Of a stretch of 64,000 bases of DNA, positions 18,501 through 26,930 are shown in pieces. Both the position numbers and the translations under genes were made by a program. Position 1 is the stretch's first letter, and every line of letters starts with the position of its first letter. The DNA comes from SIG589 sp964566175 (GTDB lineage: Bacteria; Bacillota; Clostridia; Oscillospirales; Acutalibacteraceae). The notes beneath the pieces were generated by a model. The model had not been told where the DNA came from. It worked only from the letters and a program-made list of their open reading frames with translations, and did not search any database. The DNA is taken from NCBI GenBank assembly GCA_964566175.1, contig CAZMHU010000003.1, positions 48,502 through 112,501 on the forward strand. The letters run 5' to 3'.

Positions 18501-18927
18501 CGACGTAAATATATCGGCGCATATTCCCGAGAGTTATATTCCAAACCTCTCCCAGCGTCTCGGAATTTACCGACGCATTGCGGATATACGCACCGACGTA
18601 GATATGTCGGACGTTATTGACGAACTTTGCGACCGTTTCGGCGACCCGCCCAAAGCGGTTATGGGACTTATAGACATTGCCCTTATCCGCAACCGCGCGG
18701 CAGAACACGGCATTACCGAAATCAGCCAAACAGGCGGAAATCTTTTGCTTTACGTCAACGAGATATCGCCCGAACGCACGGGTGTTTTGCTTGCACATTT
18801 TAAAAACAGATTTATGGTAAATGCGGGAAAACGCCCCTATTATTCTGTTCGCATCGATAACGGTCAAAGTGCCGCCACGACACTGAAAGAAATTATGCAG
18901 ACGCTGTCGGACGGCAACAATAATTAG
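15502..18927 (+). CDS. mfd: Transcription-repair coupling factor
   Basis: About 1141 residues, full length. Domains in order: UvrB-like N-terminal region (about 1-380), RNA polymerase interaction (CarD/TRCF RID) domain (about 475-570), superfamily 2 translocase with Walker A GDVGFGKTE (about 628) and DEEH box (about 731), and C-terminal TRCF domain (about 990-1090). It displaces RNA polymerase stalled at lesions and recruits UvrA. No convincing ribosome-binding site precedes ATG 15502 or GTG 15493; translation is probably coupled to pth. Confidence 0.96.
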   Translation: MNFIDSVFSQNSEIKKLITAIEKQSLPAAVTGLSPIHRAAAVSTAVASLGRKAFVICPDEAEATRMVSDLISFGKDAVLLPSRDVISSSGAVSSKEWEYKRLYTLSAIAGGAFSVCVGSVEAFVQYTLPKTALCENTFSLSAGDTLSEQFLTDRLVSAGYTRCEQIEGAGQFAVRGGIFDIFPTGETSPVRIEFWGDEIDVISYFDTATQRRTDSIDTIKIAPARETLIDTTALSEKLKKVLNSRKKLSQEQKNNIYNDLDAISSGIFSKHDRYLPIGFDRPYTAFDYIDGDMLFVCDSAGIKEKLKNLHWQQGEDIKAMLSAGTLFAGCDRYSLDKGELLQEFSKNEAVFLETFARTAYETELSQLISISMSTLGAWRGGFSALCEELTENTVIMAGTQKAARLLCEELTEGGYNAVYSEEICGFPKGITVTVGSLSAGMRLPDEKFSLITSAGVPKSKHTKVFKKGKGINSLDELHGGDYVVHAVHGIGIFSGIKKLENNGVVKDYIKIRYAKGDVLYVPVTQLDLVSKYIGAQDAATVKINKLGGTDWQKTRTRVRAAVKDMAKQLTELYSKRMSVKGHAFSADTDIQSDFERRFEFEETADQLRCINEIKADMERPVPMDRLLCGDVGFGKTEVALRAAFKCVSEGKQCALMAPTTILAWQHFNTVKRRFGDFPLEIRLLSRFVSKQSQAKTIKDLKHGNVDMVIGTHRLVSKDIAFRDLGLIIIDEEHRFGVAQKERLKELYPSVDVLTLSATPIPRTLNMAMSGLRDMSSLDEAPEDRQPVQTYVLEQDNSVLLDAINRELRRGGQVYYLHNRVESITACAARLKAQLPDAEIAVAHGKMDEEELSSVWRRLIEHEIDILVCTTIIETGVDVPNANTLIIENADLMGLSELHQLRGRVGRSPRRAYAYFCFKRGKGLSEIAEKRLDAIREYTEFGSGFKIAMRDLEIRGAGSLLGGEQHGHLESVGYDMYIKLLSDAISEEKGEKPPEENNCVIDVNISAHIPESYIPNLSQRLGIYRRIADIRTDVDMSDVIDELCDRFGDPPKAVMGLIDIALIRNRAAEHGITEISQTGGNLLLYVNEISPERTGVLLAHFKNRFMVNAGKRPYYSVRIDNGQSAATTLKEIMQTLSDGNNN

Positions 18928-18996
18928 TGCTGGACTTTTGATAATTTATACTGTATAATATTATATGATTTTTAGATTACTTGGAGGAAGTTTAAT

Positions 18997-20100
18997 ATGA
19001 ACACTCTCAAAAGGCTTGCCGCAGTTCTTCTCGCCGGCATTATGATACTTTCCGTGTCTGCCTGCCATCCCAAAGATGAAACCGCACTCACGATAGGCGA
19101 TGTTAAAATCACATCCGCGCTTTATATGTGTGCTCTTATAAACGCAGACAGCGAGGCAAAAACAAAAATCGACGAAGCAAAAGAAGAAGCAACATCTTCC
19201 GATACTTCTTCAACCTCGTCCACTACCGAAACAACCGATTATTATTCCGAAAAAATCGATGACAAGGATTTTACAACGTGGGTAAAAGACCGTGCACTTG
19301 AGATTTGTATTGAATACGCCGCATATGAAACCAAGGCCGAAGAAAACAAACTCACCCTCACCGAGGAACAACAGAGCGAGTTTGAAAGTTCAGTTGACTA
19401 TTACTGGTCATATTACGGTTACAGCACGCTTTACGAGCCGAACGGTGTCAGCAAGGATACCTTTAAACGCAGCATAAAGTCTTCTTATCTCGCAAGCGCA
19501 TACTTCTTGAGCATCTACGGCACAGACGGTACAAAAGCCGTTGCCGCCGACGAGGTTAAAAAAGCAATAGAAGAAAACTTTGTTATTGCCGACGTTCTCA
19601 CCGTTTCGCTCTCAAGCAAAACCGATGACGAAAAGGCAACCCTCACCGCAAAACTCGAAGATTACGAAAAGAAGTTGAAAGCGGGCACTGCGTTTGAGGA
19701 TATCTATAACGATTATTACGAAATCGAAGAAGACACCTCTTCTTCATCCGATACATCAAGCACAGAAGAAACCAAAACTCCCGAAGATAAATATGCTACC
19801 GTTCTCGGCAGCGAAGACACCGATTACGCAAACGACAACTATGCAACCGTTAAGGAAATGGCTGTTAACGAAGTTAAACTCGTCAAAACAGACGATGCTT
19901 TGACACTGCTCGTCCGCAAGGATCTTTTCGGTGACGAATATTGGGTTGAGAACCTTAACACTCCGGCTCTCACTCTCTTAAAAGGCGATGAGTTCGATGC
20001 CGATATCGATGAGTTCGCAAAAACTCTCACCGTCAAGAAAAACAACTATGCCATAAACCGATTTAAGGTTAAGAAAATAGTTTATCCTACAAACGGCTGA
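18997..20100 (+). CDS. Lipoprotein with PrsA/SurA-like chaperone features
   Basis: 367 residues. A type II signal peptide with lipobox VSAC (Cys at about residue 23) predicts a lipid-anchored extracytoplasmic protein. The following helical part (LTIGDVKITSALYMCAL; TFKRSIKSSYLASAYF) resembles the SurA/trigger-factor-like N domain of PrsA foldases, and mfd-prsA neighbourhoods are common in Firmicutes. A conventional parvulin rotamase domain is not apparent. Two low-complexity Ser/Thr/Glu stretches with the shared element SSDTSST interrupt it (about 64-80 and 248-262). GGAGGAAG precedes the ATG. A weak TGGACT-17-TATAAT promoter may lie just upstream. It ends at a terminator. Confidence 0.75.
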   Translation: MNTLKRLAAVLLAGIMILSVSACHPKDETALTIGDVKITSALYMCALINADSEAKTKIDEAKEEATSSDTSSTSSTTETTDYYSEKIDDKDFTTWVKDRALEICIEYAAYETKAEENKLTLTEEQQSEFESSVDYYWSYYGYSTLYEPNGVSKDTFKRSIKSSYLASAYFLSIYGTDGTKAVAADEVKKAIEENFVIADVLTVSLSSKTDDEKATLTAKLEDYEKKLKAGTAFEDIYNDYYEIEEDTSSSSDTSSTEETKTPEDKYATVLGSEDTDYANDNYATVKEMAVNEVKLVKTDDALTLLVRKDLFGDEYWVENLNTPALTLLKGDEFDADIDEFAKTLTVKKNNYAINRFKVKKIVYPTNG

Positions 20101-20103
20101 TTT

Positions 20104-20135
20104 AAAGCGGTGCGATATTCGCACCGCTTTTTTTA
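20104..20135 (+). terminator. Rho-independent terminator
   Basis: 11-bp stem AAAGCGGTGCG/CGCACCGCTTT, 5-nt loop and T-run after the lipoprotein gene. Confidence 0.9.
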
Positions 20136-20151
20136 ATGAGGGGGATATATA

Positions 20152-20859
20152 ATGCTTAAAGTTTCACATCTAACAAAAAAATACGGCAAAACGCTCGCCT
20201 GTGACAACATAAGTTTTTCGCTTGAAAACGGGAGTGTAACGGTTTTGCTCGGCCCGAACGGTGCAGGCAAAAGCACAGTCATAAAATCGGTTATAGGTTT
20301 TTTGCGGTATGACGGATACATAACGGTTGACGGCATTCCGAACAAGACTTCCGACGCAAAACGCCTGCTCGGATACGTTCCGGAAATACCGTCGCTCTAC
20401 CCTAACCTAACGGTTGAGGAGCATATGGAATTTATCGCGCGTGCATACCGTCTTGAAAACTATAAGACTTATGAAGACGAACTTTTTGAGCGGTTTGAAC
20501 TTTCCGACAAGCGTAAAAAATTCGGTGATGAGCTCTCAAAAGGAATGCAGCAAAAACTTAATATTTGTCTGGGCCTTTTGCCGAAACCGCGGGTAATATT
20601 GCTTGACGAGCCGATGATAGGTCTCGACCCGCATGCAATAAAGGAACTGCGCGGAGTCATTACCGAGCACCGCAACGCCGGCGGAAGTGTTTTGCTCAGC
20701 ACCCATATGATTGACAGTGTTGAGGCACTTTGGGATCGCACGATAATAATGCAAAACGGCACACTTCGAGCCGACGTCACCAAAGCCGACCTTGAAGAAA
20801 AGGGTGTTTCCTTGGAAGATATGTTTTTCGATATTACCGAAAACGTCAAGGAGGAATAG
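20152..20859 (+). CDS. ABC transporter ATP-binding protein
   Basis: 235 residues. Walker A GPNGAGKST (about 38-46), a Q-loop region replaced by VPEIPSLYPNLTV, signature LSKGMQQKL (about 128), Walker B ILLDEPMIGLD and H-loop LLSTHMID are all present, so the ATPase should be active. The DrrA/CcmA-like single-domain form pairs with a separate permease, which follows 3 bp after the stop. The substrate is unknown; the large hydrophobic partner suggests export. GGGGG precedes the ATG. Confidence 0.92.
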   Translation: MLKVSHLTKKYGKTLACDNISFSLENGSVTVLLGPNGAGKSTVIKSVIGFLRYDGYITVDGIPNKTSDAKRLLGYVPEIPSLYPNLTVEEHMEFIARAYRLENYKTYEDELFERFELSDKRKKFGDELSKGMQQKLNICLGLLPKPRVILLDEPMIGLDPHAIKELRGVITEHRNAGGSVLLSTHMIDSVEALWDRTIIMQNGTLRADVTKADLEEKGVSLEDMFFDITENVKEE

Positions 20860-20862
20860 CCT

Positions 20863-22488
20863 GTGCGTCTGTTTTTATACTATGCGTTGCATTCCTTCAA
20901 AAACCAAGTCAAAAAACTTTTTAAAAGTTGGGTTATTGCCTTCTTTTTGTTTTGCGGACTTATCGGCGGAATTATCGGGTTCGGTGTGGGAATGCTCAGT
21001 GATGCGGTCGAGAGCGGCTCTTCTTATGAAGAAGAGGTTTACGAAGAAGAAATAGAAGTTGCCGACGAAACAGTGATTGAGATTATCGAATGTGCGGCAT
21101 TCGTAATAGGCACGGCACTGCTTATTTTTGCCCTACAAAGCAGTGACATAAACAGCGGTCTTTCATTCACTATGTCTGACGTAAACCTTCTGTTCGCATC
21201 CCCACTAAAACCCCAGTCGGTTTTACTTTTCAAACTGCTGACTCAACTCGGCGCGGCGATTTTGGCAAGCATTTATTTGATTTTTCAAATTCCGAACCTT
21301 GTCATAAACCTCTCACTCTCGACGTTTTGCGGTATTGCACTTGTCCTTTGTTGGATTTTAATGCTGTTCTTTTTTAAACTTTTCCAAATGCTCGCATACA
21401 CCCTTTCGACGTCACACGCACGTTACCGCAAGACGGTACGCACCGCAATAGCAGTTGTGTTGGCGGCGGTCGGCGTTGCTTTTTATGTTTATTACAAGAA
21501 CAGCGGCATTATCGTTTATGATGCCGCGCTCGCCTTCTTCACCGCACCGGCAGTACGCTTTATTCCGCTTATCGGTTGGTTTTCGGGTATTGTTCATTTC
21601 GCCCTTTTGGGAAGAGTTTTGCCCGTTTTGTTATATTTCCTGCTTTCGGTTGCGGGTATTGTTCTGCTGGTTTACATAATTTGGAATATTAAGACAGATT
21701 TTTATGAAGACTCGCTCACAAAATCGGCAGAAAAGGACGAGGCTGTTAAGGCCGCCGCAGAGGGTAGAGTTGTAGTCCAAAATAATAAATCACCGAAGAA
21801 CGCAACCTGCATTAAAACCGAGGGAATAGGTCACGGCAACGGCGCAAATGTTTTCTTCTTCAAAGAACTTTACAATCGTTTCCGTTTTGCATATCTGCAC
21901 ATCTTTACAAAAACCAGCATAACATATCTCATTTTGGCTGCAGTAGTATCTCTTATTGCGTTTTTCTTCTTTGAAAGCCGCTCGTTTACCCCTGCCGCCC
22001 TTGCACTCTGTGTATTTGTTTTCTACCGCTCGCTCGGCAATCCGATAAACGCTGATATTGAAAAACCCGCCTTTATCCTAATACCTGAAAGCACCCACAA
22101 AAAGTTGTTTTTCTCACTTCTCGCGGGTTCTGTTTCCTGCCTTTTGGATTTGCTCCCCGCTGTGGTTCTGTCGGCGGTATTTATGAAATCGACACCACTC
22201 ACGGTTATTCTGTGGATACTGTTTATTGTGTCGGTTGATTTCTATTCTTCAAGCGTCGGCACATTTATCGAACTGTCACTCCGCTTTACCGCCGCAAAAA
22301 TCATTAAAATGATGATACAGGTTTGCTTTATCTATTTCGGACTTTTACCCATTGCGACACTGATGGGCGTCGGTCTCGCGCTTGATGTCTTTTTGCCCTG
22401 TGCGATTTGTGCCGCGCTTTTCAGCTCGCTTTGCGGGTTGCTCTTCTTTGCACTATCCCCTATTTTCATAAATACCGGCAGACGTTAA
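20863..22488 (+). CDS. ABC exporter permease, large putative-exporter type
   Basis: 541 residues with a GTG start after AAGGAGG. Roughly twelve hydrophobic helices occur in two halves separated by a soluble Lys/Glu/Asn-rich loop (about 280-325). This size and plan fit the Firmicute putative ABC exporter family found next to DrrA-like ATPases. There are no FtsX/MacB extracytoplasmic domains. The first loop (about 45-65) is unusually rich in Glu (SYEEEVYEEEIEV). The substrate cannot be inferred. Confidence 0.85.
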   Translation: MRLFLYYALHSFKNQVKKLFKSWVIAFFLFCGLIGGIIGFGVGMLSDAVESGSSYEEEVYEEEIEVADETVIEIIECAAFVIGTALLIFALQSSDINSGLSFTMSDVNLLFASPLKPQSVLLFKLLTQLGAAILASIYLIFQIPNLVINLSLSTFCGIALVLCWILMLFFFKLFQMLAYTLSTSHARYRKTVRTAIAVVLAAVGVAFYVYYKNSGIIVYDAALAFFTAPAVRFIPLIGWFSGIVHFALLGRVLPVLLYFLLSVAGIVLLVYIIWNIKTDFYEDSLTKSAEKDEAVKAAAEGRVVVQNNKSPKNATCIKTEGIGHGNGANVFFFKELYNRFRFAYLHIFTKTSITYLILAAVVSLIAFFFFESRSFTPAALALCVFVFYRSLGNPINADIEKPAFILIPESTHKKLFFSLLAGSVSCLLDLLPAVVLSAVFMKSTPLTVILWILFIVSVDFYSSSVGTFIELSLRFTAAKIIKMMIQVCFIYFGLLPIATLMGVGLALDVFLPCAICAALFSSLCGLLFFALSPIFINTGRR

Positions 22489-22490
22489 AA

Positions 22491-22540
22491 ATAACGACCC
22501 TCGGCACTTTTTATAAAAACCGTGCCGAAGGTCGTTATTC
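22491..22540. terminator. Bidirectional terminator
   Basis: Long hairpin ATAACGACC..CGGCAC / GTGCCG..GGTCGTTAT between the convergent permease and dehydrogenase genes; the last bases overlap the dehydrogenase stop. Confidence 0.85.
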
Positions 22541-23487
22541 TATTTTACGGTATTTATCGGGTTTCCGTCAAGAAACGCCTTTATGTTTTGCTCAACAATA
22601 CCCATAAGACGTTGACGTGTTTCCAATCCCGCCCACGCGATATGCGGTGTTATAAGACAATTTTCAAGTCCGTAAAGCGGGCAGTCTTTTGTCATAGGCT
22701 CGTTACACAGAACGTCCACACCCGCCGCAAGCAGTTTTCCGCTTTTCAGTGCATCTTTCAGCGCCGTTTCGTCAACAAGTGCCCCGCGTGCCGTATTTAC
22801 AAAAATCGCACCGTCTTTCATTCGCGCAAACGCCGCTTTATTCATCATACCGGCTGACTCCTCATTCAGAGGACAGTGCATTGTTACAATATCAGACTCG
22901 GAAAGCAATCGCTCAAACGGCACCTGTGTAACCGTTGTGTCGTTGACGGCGTGACGGTTGTTTACAAGCACTCTCATTCCGAACGCCTTTCCGATTTCGG
23001 CAACGCGTCGACCGATTGCACCAAAACCGACTATTCCGAGGGTTTTACCCGAAAGTTCGTATATCGGAAACGGAAAGTATGAAAAGGTTCTGCTTTTAAT
23101 CCAATCCCCCTGTTTTACGGTCGCATTATATTCGCCCACACGGTTAAGCAGCGCGAGTATAAAGGCAAATGTGTGCTGTGCAACCGCCTCGGTTGAATAG
23201 TTTGGAGCATTGCAAACAGTTATTCCCTTTTTGGCGGCAGTTTTGATATCTATATTATTATAACCTGTTGCAAACAAGCCTATATATTTAAGTTTCTCGG
23301 CGTTTTGCAAAACCTCGGTGTCGAAATTTGTCTTGTTGCAAAGCACCATATCGGCATCGGCTATTCGCGTTGAAAGTTCTTCTTGCGGTGTCAGTCCGTA
23401 GAGCGTTACATCGCCGTATTTTTTCAAAAAATCCGCCGTTATCTCGCTGTCGAAAACGGTATCGGCATCGGTTACTACAATTTTCAT
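22540..23487 (-). CDS. D-isomer-specific 2-hydroxyacid dehydrogenase
   Basis: 315 residues. The NAD-binding motif GIVGFGAIGRRVAE (about 145-158) and the catalytic Arg (NTARGALVDE, about 230), Glu and His (PHIAWAG, about 280) of the SerA/LdhA/hydroxypyruvate reductase superfamily are present. There is no ACT domain, so it is not a long-form phosphoglycerate dehydrogenase; glycerate, hydroxypyruvate or D-lactate are possible substrates. GGGGAAAG before the ATG fixes the start at 23487, 71 codons inside the longest frame. Confidence 0.88.
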   Translation of the reverse strand: MKIVVTDADTVFDSEITADFLKKYGDVTLYGLTPQEELSTRIADADMVLCNKTNFDTEVLQNAEKLKYIGLFATGYNNIDIKTAAKKGITVCNAPNYSTEAVAQHTFAFILALLNRVGEYNATVKQGDWIKSRTFSYFPFPIYELSGKTLGIVGFGAIGRRVAEIGKAFGMRVLVNNRHAVNDTTVTQVPFERLLSESDIVTMHCPLNEESAGMMNKAAFARMKDGAIFVNTARGALVDETALKDALKSGKLLAAGVDVLCNEPMTKDCPLYGLENCLITPHIAWAGLETRQRLMGIVEQNIKAFLDGNPINTVK

Positions 23488-23511
23488 ACTCTTTCCCCTT
23501 TTTGCATATAC

Positions 23512-23545
23512 GCAAACACCGGCTGATTTTTCAGTCGGTGTTTTG
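23512..23545 (-). terminator. Terminator of nrdD-trxB
   Basis: Minus-strand stem ACACCGACTGA/TCAGCCGGTGT followed by TTTG; the plus strand also reads into TTTTGTGTTT. Confidence 0.75.
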
Positions 23546-23548
23546 TGT

Positions 23549-24460
23549 TTACATATTGTCGATATAATCGCACGCCGCAATGGCAGCAACTGCGCCGTCG
23601 GAAACGGCTGTGGCAACCTGACGAATTTTCTTTGTGCGGCAGTCACCCGCAACAAAAATACCCTTTGCGTCGGTCGTGCAACCCTCGTCCGCCACGGCAT
23701 AACCGTAGTTGTCGAGTTTTATAATACCCTCGAACGGTTCATTCTGAGGAACCAAACCTATTGCAACGAAAAGTCCGTCAATCGGAAGTTCCGTTTCCTC
23801 ACCGTTTTCGGCGTTTTTAAGTAAAACACCCGAAAGGTCGGTTTCGCCCAAAAGGCGTTTAACCGTTGTGCCGAGCAAAACCTTAATTTTTTCGTTCGCG
23901 AAAACACGTTCACGCAAGCGCTCTTCGCCGGTGAGTGTTGGCAGATTTTGTATAACCGTTACACTTGCGGCGTTTTCGGAAAGCAAGAGTGCTTCCTGCA
24001 ATGCGGAATTTCCGCCGCCGACAACAGCAACGTTTTTGCCGTTATAAAACGCACCGTCGCAAACCGCACAGAACGATACTCCGTTTCCGATAAGGTTTTC
24101 CTCGTTTTCGAGCCCCAAAGTCCTGTGGCGGGCACCGGTTGCTATGATAACGCTCTTGGCAAATAAACGTCCGCTCTCGGTAATGACGGTTTTAACATCG
24201 CCATCCTCTATCGCAACAACAGTGTCGGGTTCCATCTCCGCCCCCTGTGCGAGAACTTGGTCGATAAGCCTTTCGGCAATTTCGTTTCCGCTCGTGTCGG
24301 GAACGCCGGGGTAGTTTTCCACCCTCGGCGAATAGGTAATCTGTCCGCCGAAGGTAGCCTTTTCGATTATCAGCACTGTTTTATTGGCACGCAGTGCATA
24401 AAGTGCCGCAGTAAGTCCCGCAGGACCGCCGCCTATAATTATAATATCGTAGTTTTCCAT
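23549..24460 (-). CDS. trxB: Thioredoxin reductase
   Basis: 303 residues. FAD-binding GGGPAGLTAALYA (about 10-22), the redox-active CAVCDG (about 132-137), NAD(P)-binding GGGNSALQEALLL and the C-terminal GIFVAGDCR FAD motif are in the order of low-molecular-weight TrxB. It transfers electrons from NADPH (or ferredoxin in some clostridial relatives) to thioredoxin-like proteins. It begins 2 bp after the nrdD stop, and NrdD itself ends in a glutaredoxin/thioredoxin-like domain that could be its substrate. The start has a poor ribosome-binding site, consistent with coupling to nrdD. Confidence 0.93.
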   Translation of the reverse strand: MENYDIIIIGGGPAGLTAALYALRANKTVLIIEKATFGGQITYSPRVENYPGVPDTSGNEIAERLIDQVLAQGAEMEPDTVVAIEDGDVKTVITESGRLFAKSVIIATGARHRTLGLENEENLIGNGVSFCAVCDGAFYNGKNVAVVGGGNSALQEALLLSENAASVTVIQNLPTLTGEERLRERVFANEKIKVLLGTTVKRLLGETDLSGVLLKNAENGEETELPIDGLFVAIGLVPQNEPFEGIIKLDNYGYAVADEGCTTDAKGIFVAGDCRTKKIRQVATAVSDGAVAAIAACDYIDNM

Positions 24461-24462
24461 AA

Positions 24463-26829
24463 TTACTGTCCGAGATATTTCTTGATTTCCGAAACGCCGG
24501 TGAGTTTAATCGCGCCGTCGCCGTCGGGAACGATAAGAGTAGGAGCCTGCTTTATTCCAAACTGCTCTACAAGGTCTGTGTGCTCGTTTGCCAAAAGTTT
24601 TTCGTATCCTATGCCCGCCTTGTCGAGCAGTGCACAGGCGATTTTGCAGTTGGGGCAGGTTGCCGTTGTGAAGAGCATAGCGGTTGCAACCGCGGTCTTG
24701 GTTGTGCTCTCACAGCAGTCACAGGTCTCTGTGTGAGCGTGACTCTTGGTCATTCTCGAATTTGAGATATTGTAATCAAGTCTGTCTTGATATTCCTGCG
24801 CCTTTCCGTCGTTCCAGTTCTGTACCGGACGGTAGTAACCTGTTATACGGCTGTAAACTTCGGTAGTAGCACCGCAATCGGGGCACTTATACTCTTCGCC
24901 GTTAATATATCCGTGGTTTTTACATACGGAATATGTCGGAGAAATTGTGTAATACGGCAACTCGTAATTTTCAGCAATCTTGCGAACAAGCGCCGCAGTT
25001 GTACGCCAGTCGGGCATACGCTCGCCGAGGAATACGTGGAATACGGTACCCGAAGTGTAAAGGGTCTGCAAACCGTCCTGAATATCAAGCGCAGAGAATA
25101 CGTCCTCTGTATATCCAACCGGAAGGTGTGAAGAGTTTGTATAGTAGGGTGTGGCACCCTCGCCGCCGGCAGTCTTAATATCGGGATAACGCTTTCTGTC
25201 GTGCTTTGCAAGGCGGTATGAGGTTGACTCAGCCGGTGTTGCCTCAAGGTTGTAAAGGTCGCCGTACTGTTCCTGATAGTCAGACAGACGCTCACGCATA
25301 TGGTTGAGAACCTGTTTTGAGAATTCCTGTGTTGCAGAATCGGTCATATCTTTGCCAAGCCACGGAGCGTTAAGTCCAACTTCATTCATACCTACAAGGC
25401 CGATGGTTGAAAAGTGATTTTCAAAAGTTCCGAGATAACGCTTTGTATAGGGATAAAGACCCTCGTCAAGCAATTTTGTAATAACCGTACGCTTGATTTT
25501 AAGAGAACGTGCGGCAATATCCATAAGATGGTCAAGACGTGAATAGAACTCTTCGGGTGTCTTGGAAAGATATGCAATTCTCGGCATATTGATTGTAACA
25601 ACGCCGACAGAACCGGTGCTCTCACCGCTGCCGAAGAAACCGCCCGACTTCTTGCGAAGTTCACGGAGATCAAGACGCAGACGGCAGCACATACTGCGGA
25701 TATCGCTCGGTTCCATATCGCTGTTGATATAGTTTGAGAAATAGGGGGTGCCGTACTTTGCGGTCATCTCGAAGAGAAGTTTGTTGTTTTCGCTCTCAGA
25801 CCAGTCGAAATCCTTTGTGATGGAGTATGTCGGAATAGGATATTGGAAGCCGCGTCCGTTGGCGTCACCTTCTATCATAATTTCGATAAACGCCCTGTTT
25901 ATCATATCCATCTCTTTTTTGCAGTCTTTATACTTGAAGTCCATTTCCTTGCCGCCGACAATAGCATTGAGTTCTGCCAAGTCCGCAGGAACAGTCCAGT
26001 CAAGAGTGATATTGGAGAAAGGTGCCTGTGTGCCCCAACGACTGGGAGTGTTTACGCCGTAAACGAACGACTCAATGCACTTTTTAACCTGTTCGTACGG
26101 AAGATTGTCTACCTTAACGAACGGAGCCAAATATGTGTCGAAAGAGGAGAATGCCTGTGCACCCGCCCATTCGTTCTGCATTATACCGAGGAAGTTTACC
26201 ATCTGGTTGCAGAGTGTTGCAAGATGGCTTGCGGGTGAAGAGGTAATCTTGCCCGGAACGCCGCCGAGACCCTCTTTAATTAACTGTTTGAGCGACCAAC
26301 CGGCACAGTAACCGGTGAGCATTGAGAGGTCATGCAGATGCATATCGCCGTTGCGGTGTGCTTCTGCGATTTCTTCATCATATATTTCGGACAGCCAATA
26401 GTTTGCGGTGATAGCGCCAGAGTTTGAAAGGATAAGTCCGCCTACCGAGTAGGTAACGGTGGAGTTTTCCTTAACACGCCAGTCAGTGATGTTAACATAA
26501 CTGTTTACGATATCTTTATAATCAAGGAATGTACCCTTTATGTTACGGATTTTTTCTCTCTGTTTACGGTAAAGGATATATGCCTTTGCAACATCGTCAT
26601 AACCCGATTTGATAAGAACAGTTTCAACACTGTCCTGAATTTTCTCAACAGCGATTTTCCCATCTGAGATTGCCGGCTCATAATCAGCCGTTACTTTAAG
26701 AGCCAAAAAATCAATAATGTCCTTATTGTATTCACGCTCGCAGGCGTCAAATGCCTTTTCAATAGCCTTTGCAATTTTTGAAATGTCGAAGTTTACTACT
26801 TCGCCGTCACGCTTAATTACTTGATACAT
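24463..26829 (-). CDS. nrdD: Anaerobic ribonucleoside-triphosphate reductase with fused glutaredoxin-like domain
   Basis: 788 residues. An ATP-cone (about 3-95) senses dATP/ATP, and the class III catalytic barrel follows. The zinc-site segment ends in YKCPDCGATTEVYSRITGYYRP (Cys pair about 648-651; radical Gly of RITGYYR about 661), where NrdG makes the glycyl radical. An extra C-terminal domain (about 712-788) has a CPNC redox motif and thioredoxin-like strands ending at PTLIVPDGDGA, that is, a fused glutaredoxin-like module. It converts NTPs to dNTPs without oxygen. Class III enzymes classically use formate, but thioredoxin-dependent forms exist; this fusion beside trxB suggests the latter. 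The ATG at 26829 has GGGGGAAAG upstream. Confidence 0.95.
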   Translation of the reverse strand: MYQVIKRDGEVVNFDISKIAKAIEKAFDACEREYNKDIIDFLALKVTADYEPAISDGKIAVEKIQDSVETVLIKSGYDDVAKAYILYRKQREKIRNIKGTFLDYKDIVNSYVNITDWRVKENSTVTYSVGGLILSNSGAITANYWLSEIYDEEIAEAHRNGDMHLHDLSMLTGYCAGWSLKQLIKEGLGGVPGKITSSPASHLATLCNQMVNFLGIMQNEWAGAQAFSSFDTYLAPFVKVDNLPYEQVKKCIESFVYGVNTPSRWGTQAPFSNITLDWTVPADLAELNAIVGGKEMDFKYKDCKKEMDMINRAFIEIMIEGDANGRGFQYPIPTYSITKDFDWSESENNKLLFEMTAKYGTPYFSNYINSDMEPSDIRSMCCRLRLDLRELRKKSGGFFGSGESTGSVGVVTINMPRIAYLSKTPEEFYSRLDHLMDIAARSLKIKRTVITKLLDEGLYPYTKRYLGTFENHFSTIGLVGMNEVGLNAPWLGKDMTDSATQEFSKQVLNHMRERLSDYQEQYGDLYNLEATPAESTSYRLAKHDRKRYPDIKTAGGEGATPYYTNSSHLPVGYTEDVFSALDIQDGLQTLYTSGTVFHVFLGERMPDWRTTAALVRKIAENYELPYYTISPTYSVCKNHGYINGEEYKCPDCGATTEVYSRITGYYRPVQNWNDGKAQEYQDRLDYNISNSRMTKSHAHTETCDCCESTTKTAVATAMLFTTATCPNCKIACALLDKAGIGYEKLLANEHTDLVEQFGIKQAPTLIVPDGDGAIKLTGVSEIKKYLGQ

Positions 26830-26879
26830 ATTCGCTTTCCCCCTGTTGTTTTTTAGGCTCTCGCCTTTCGTGCTCGAAC

Positions 26880-26908
26880 ATAATACCATATGCTGAGTTT
26901 CTTGTCAA
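26880..26908 (-). promoter_or_regulatory. SigA promoter of nrdD-trxB
   Basis: Minus strand TTGACA (26908-26903), 17-bp spacer, TATTAT (26885-26880); leader about 44 nt. It lies between nrdG and nrdD, so nrdD has its own start. Confidence 0.8.
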
Positions 26909-26916
26909 GCACAAAT

Positions 26917-26930
26917 ACAATATCTTGTGT
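26917..26930 (-). promoter_or_regulatory. Possible NrdR box
   Basis: ACACAAGATATTGT on the minus strand, just upstream of the -35, resembles the NrdR consensus (ACAC-W-ATATAT-W-GT). NrdR normally needs two boxes about three helical turns apart; I do not see a clear second one, so this is tentative. Confidence 0.4.

Noticed and set aside
17827..18867. 346-codon minus-strand frame opposite mfd
   Set aside because: Antisense shadow of the mfd helicase and C-terminal domains.
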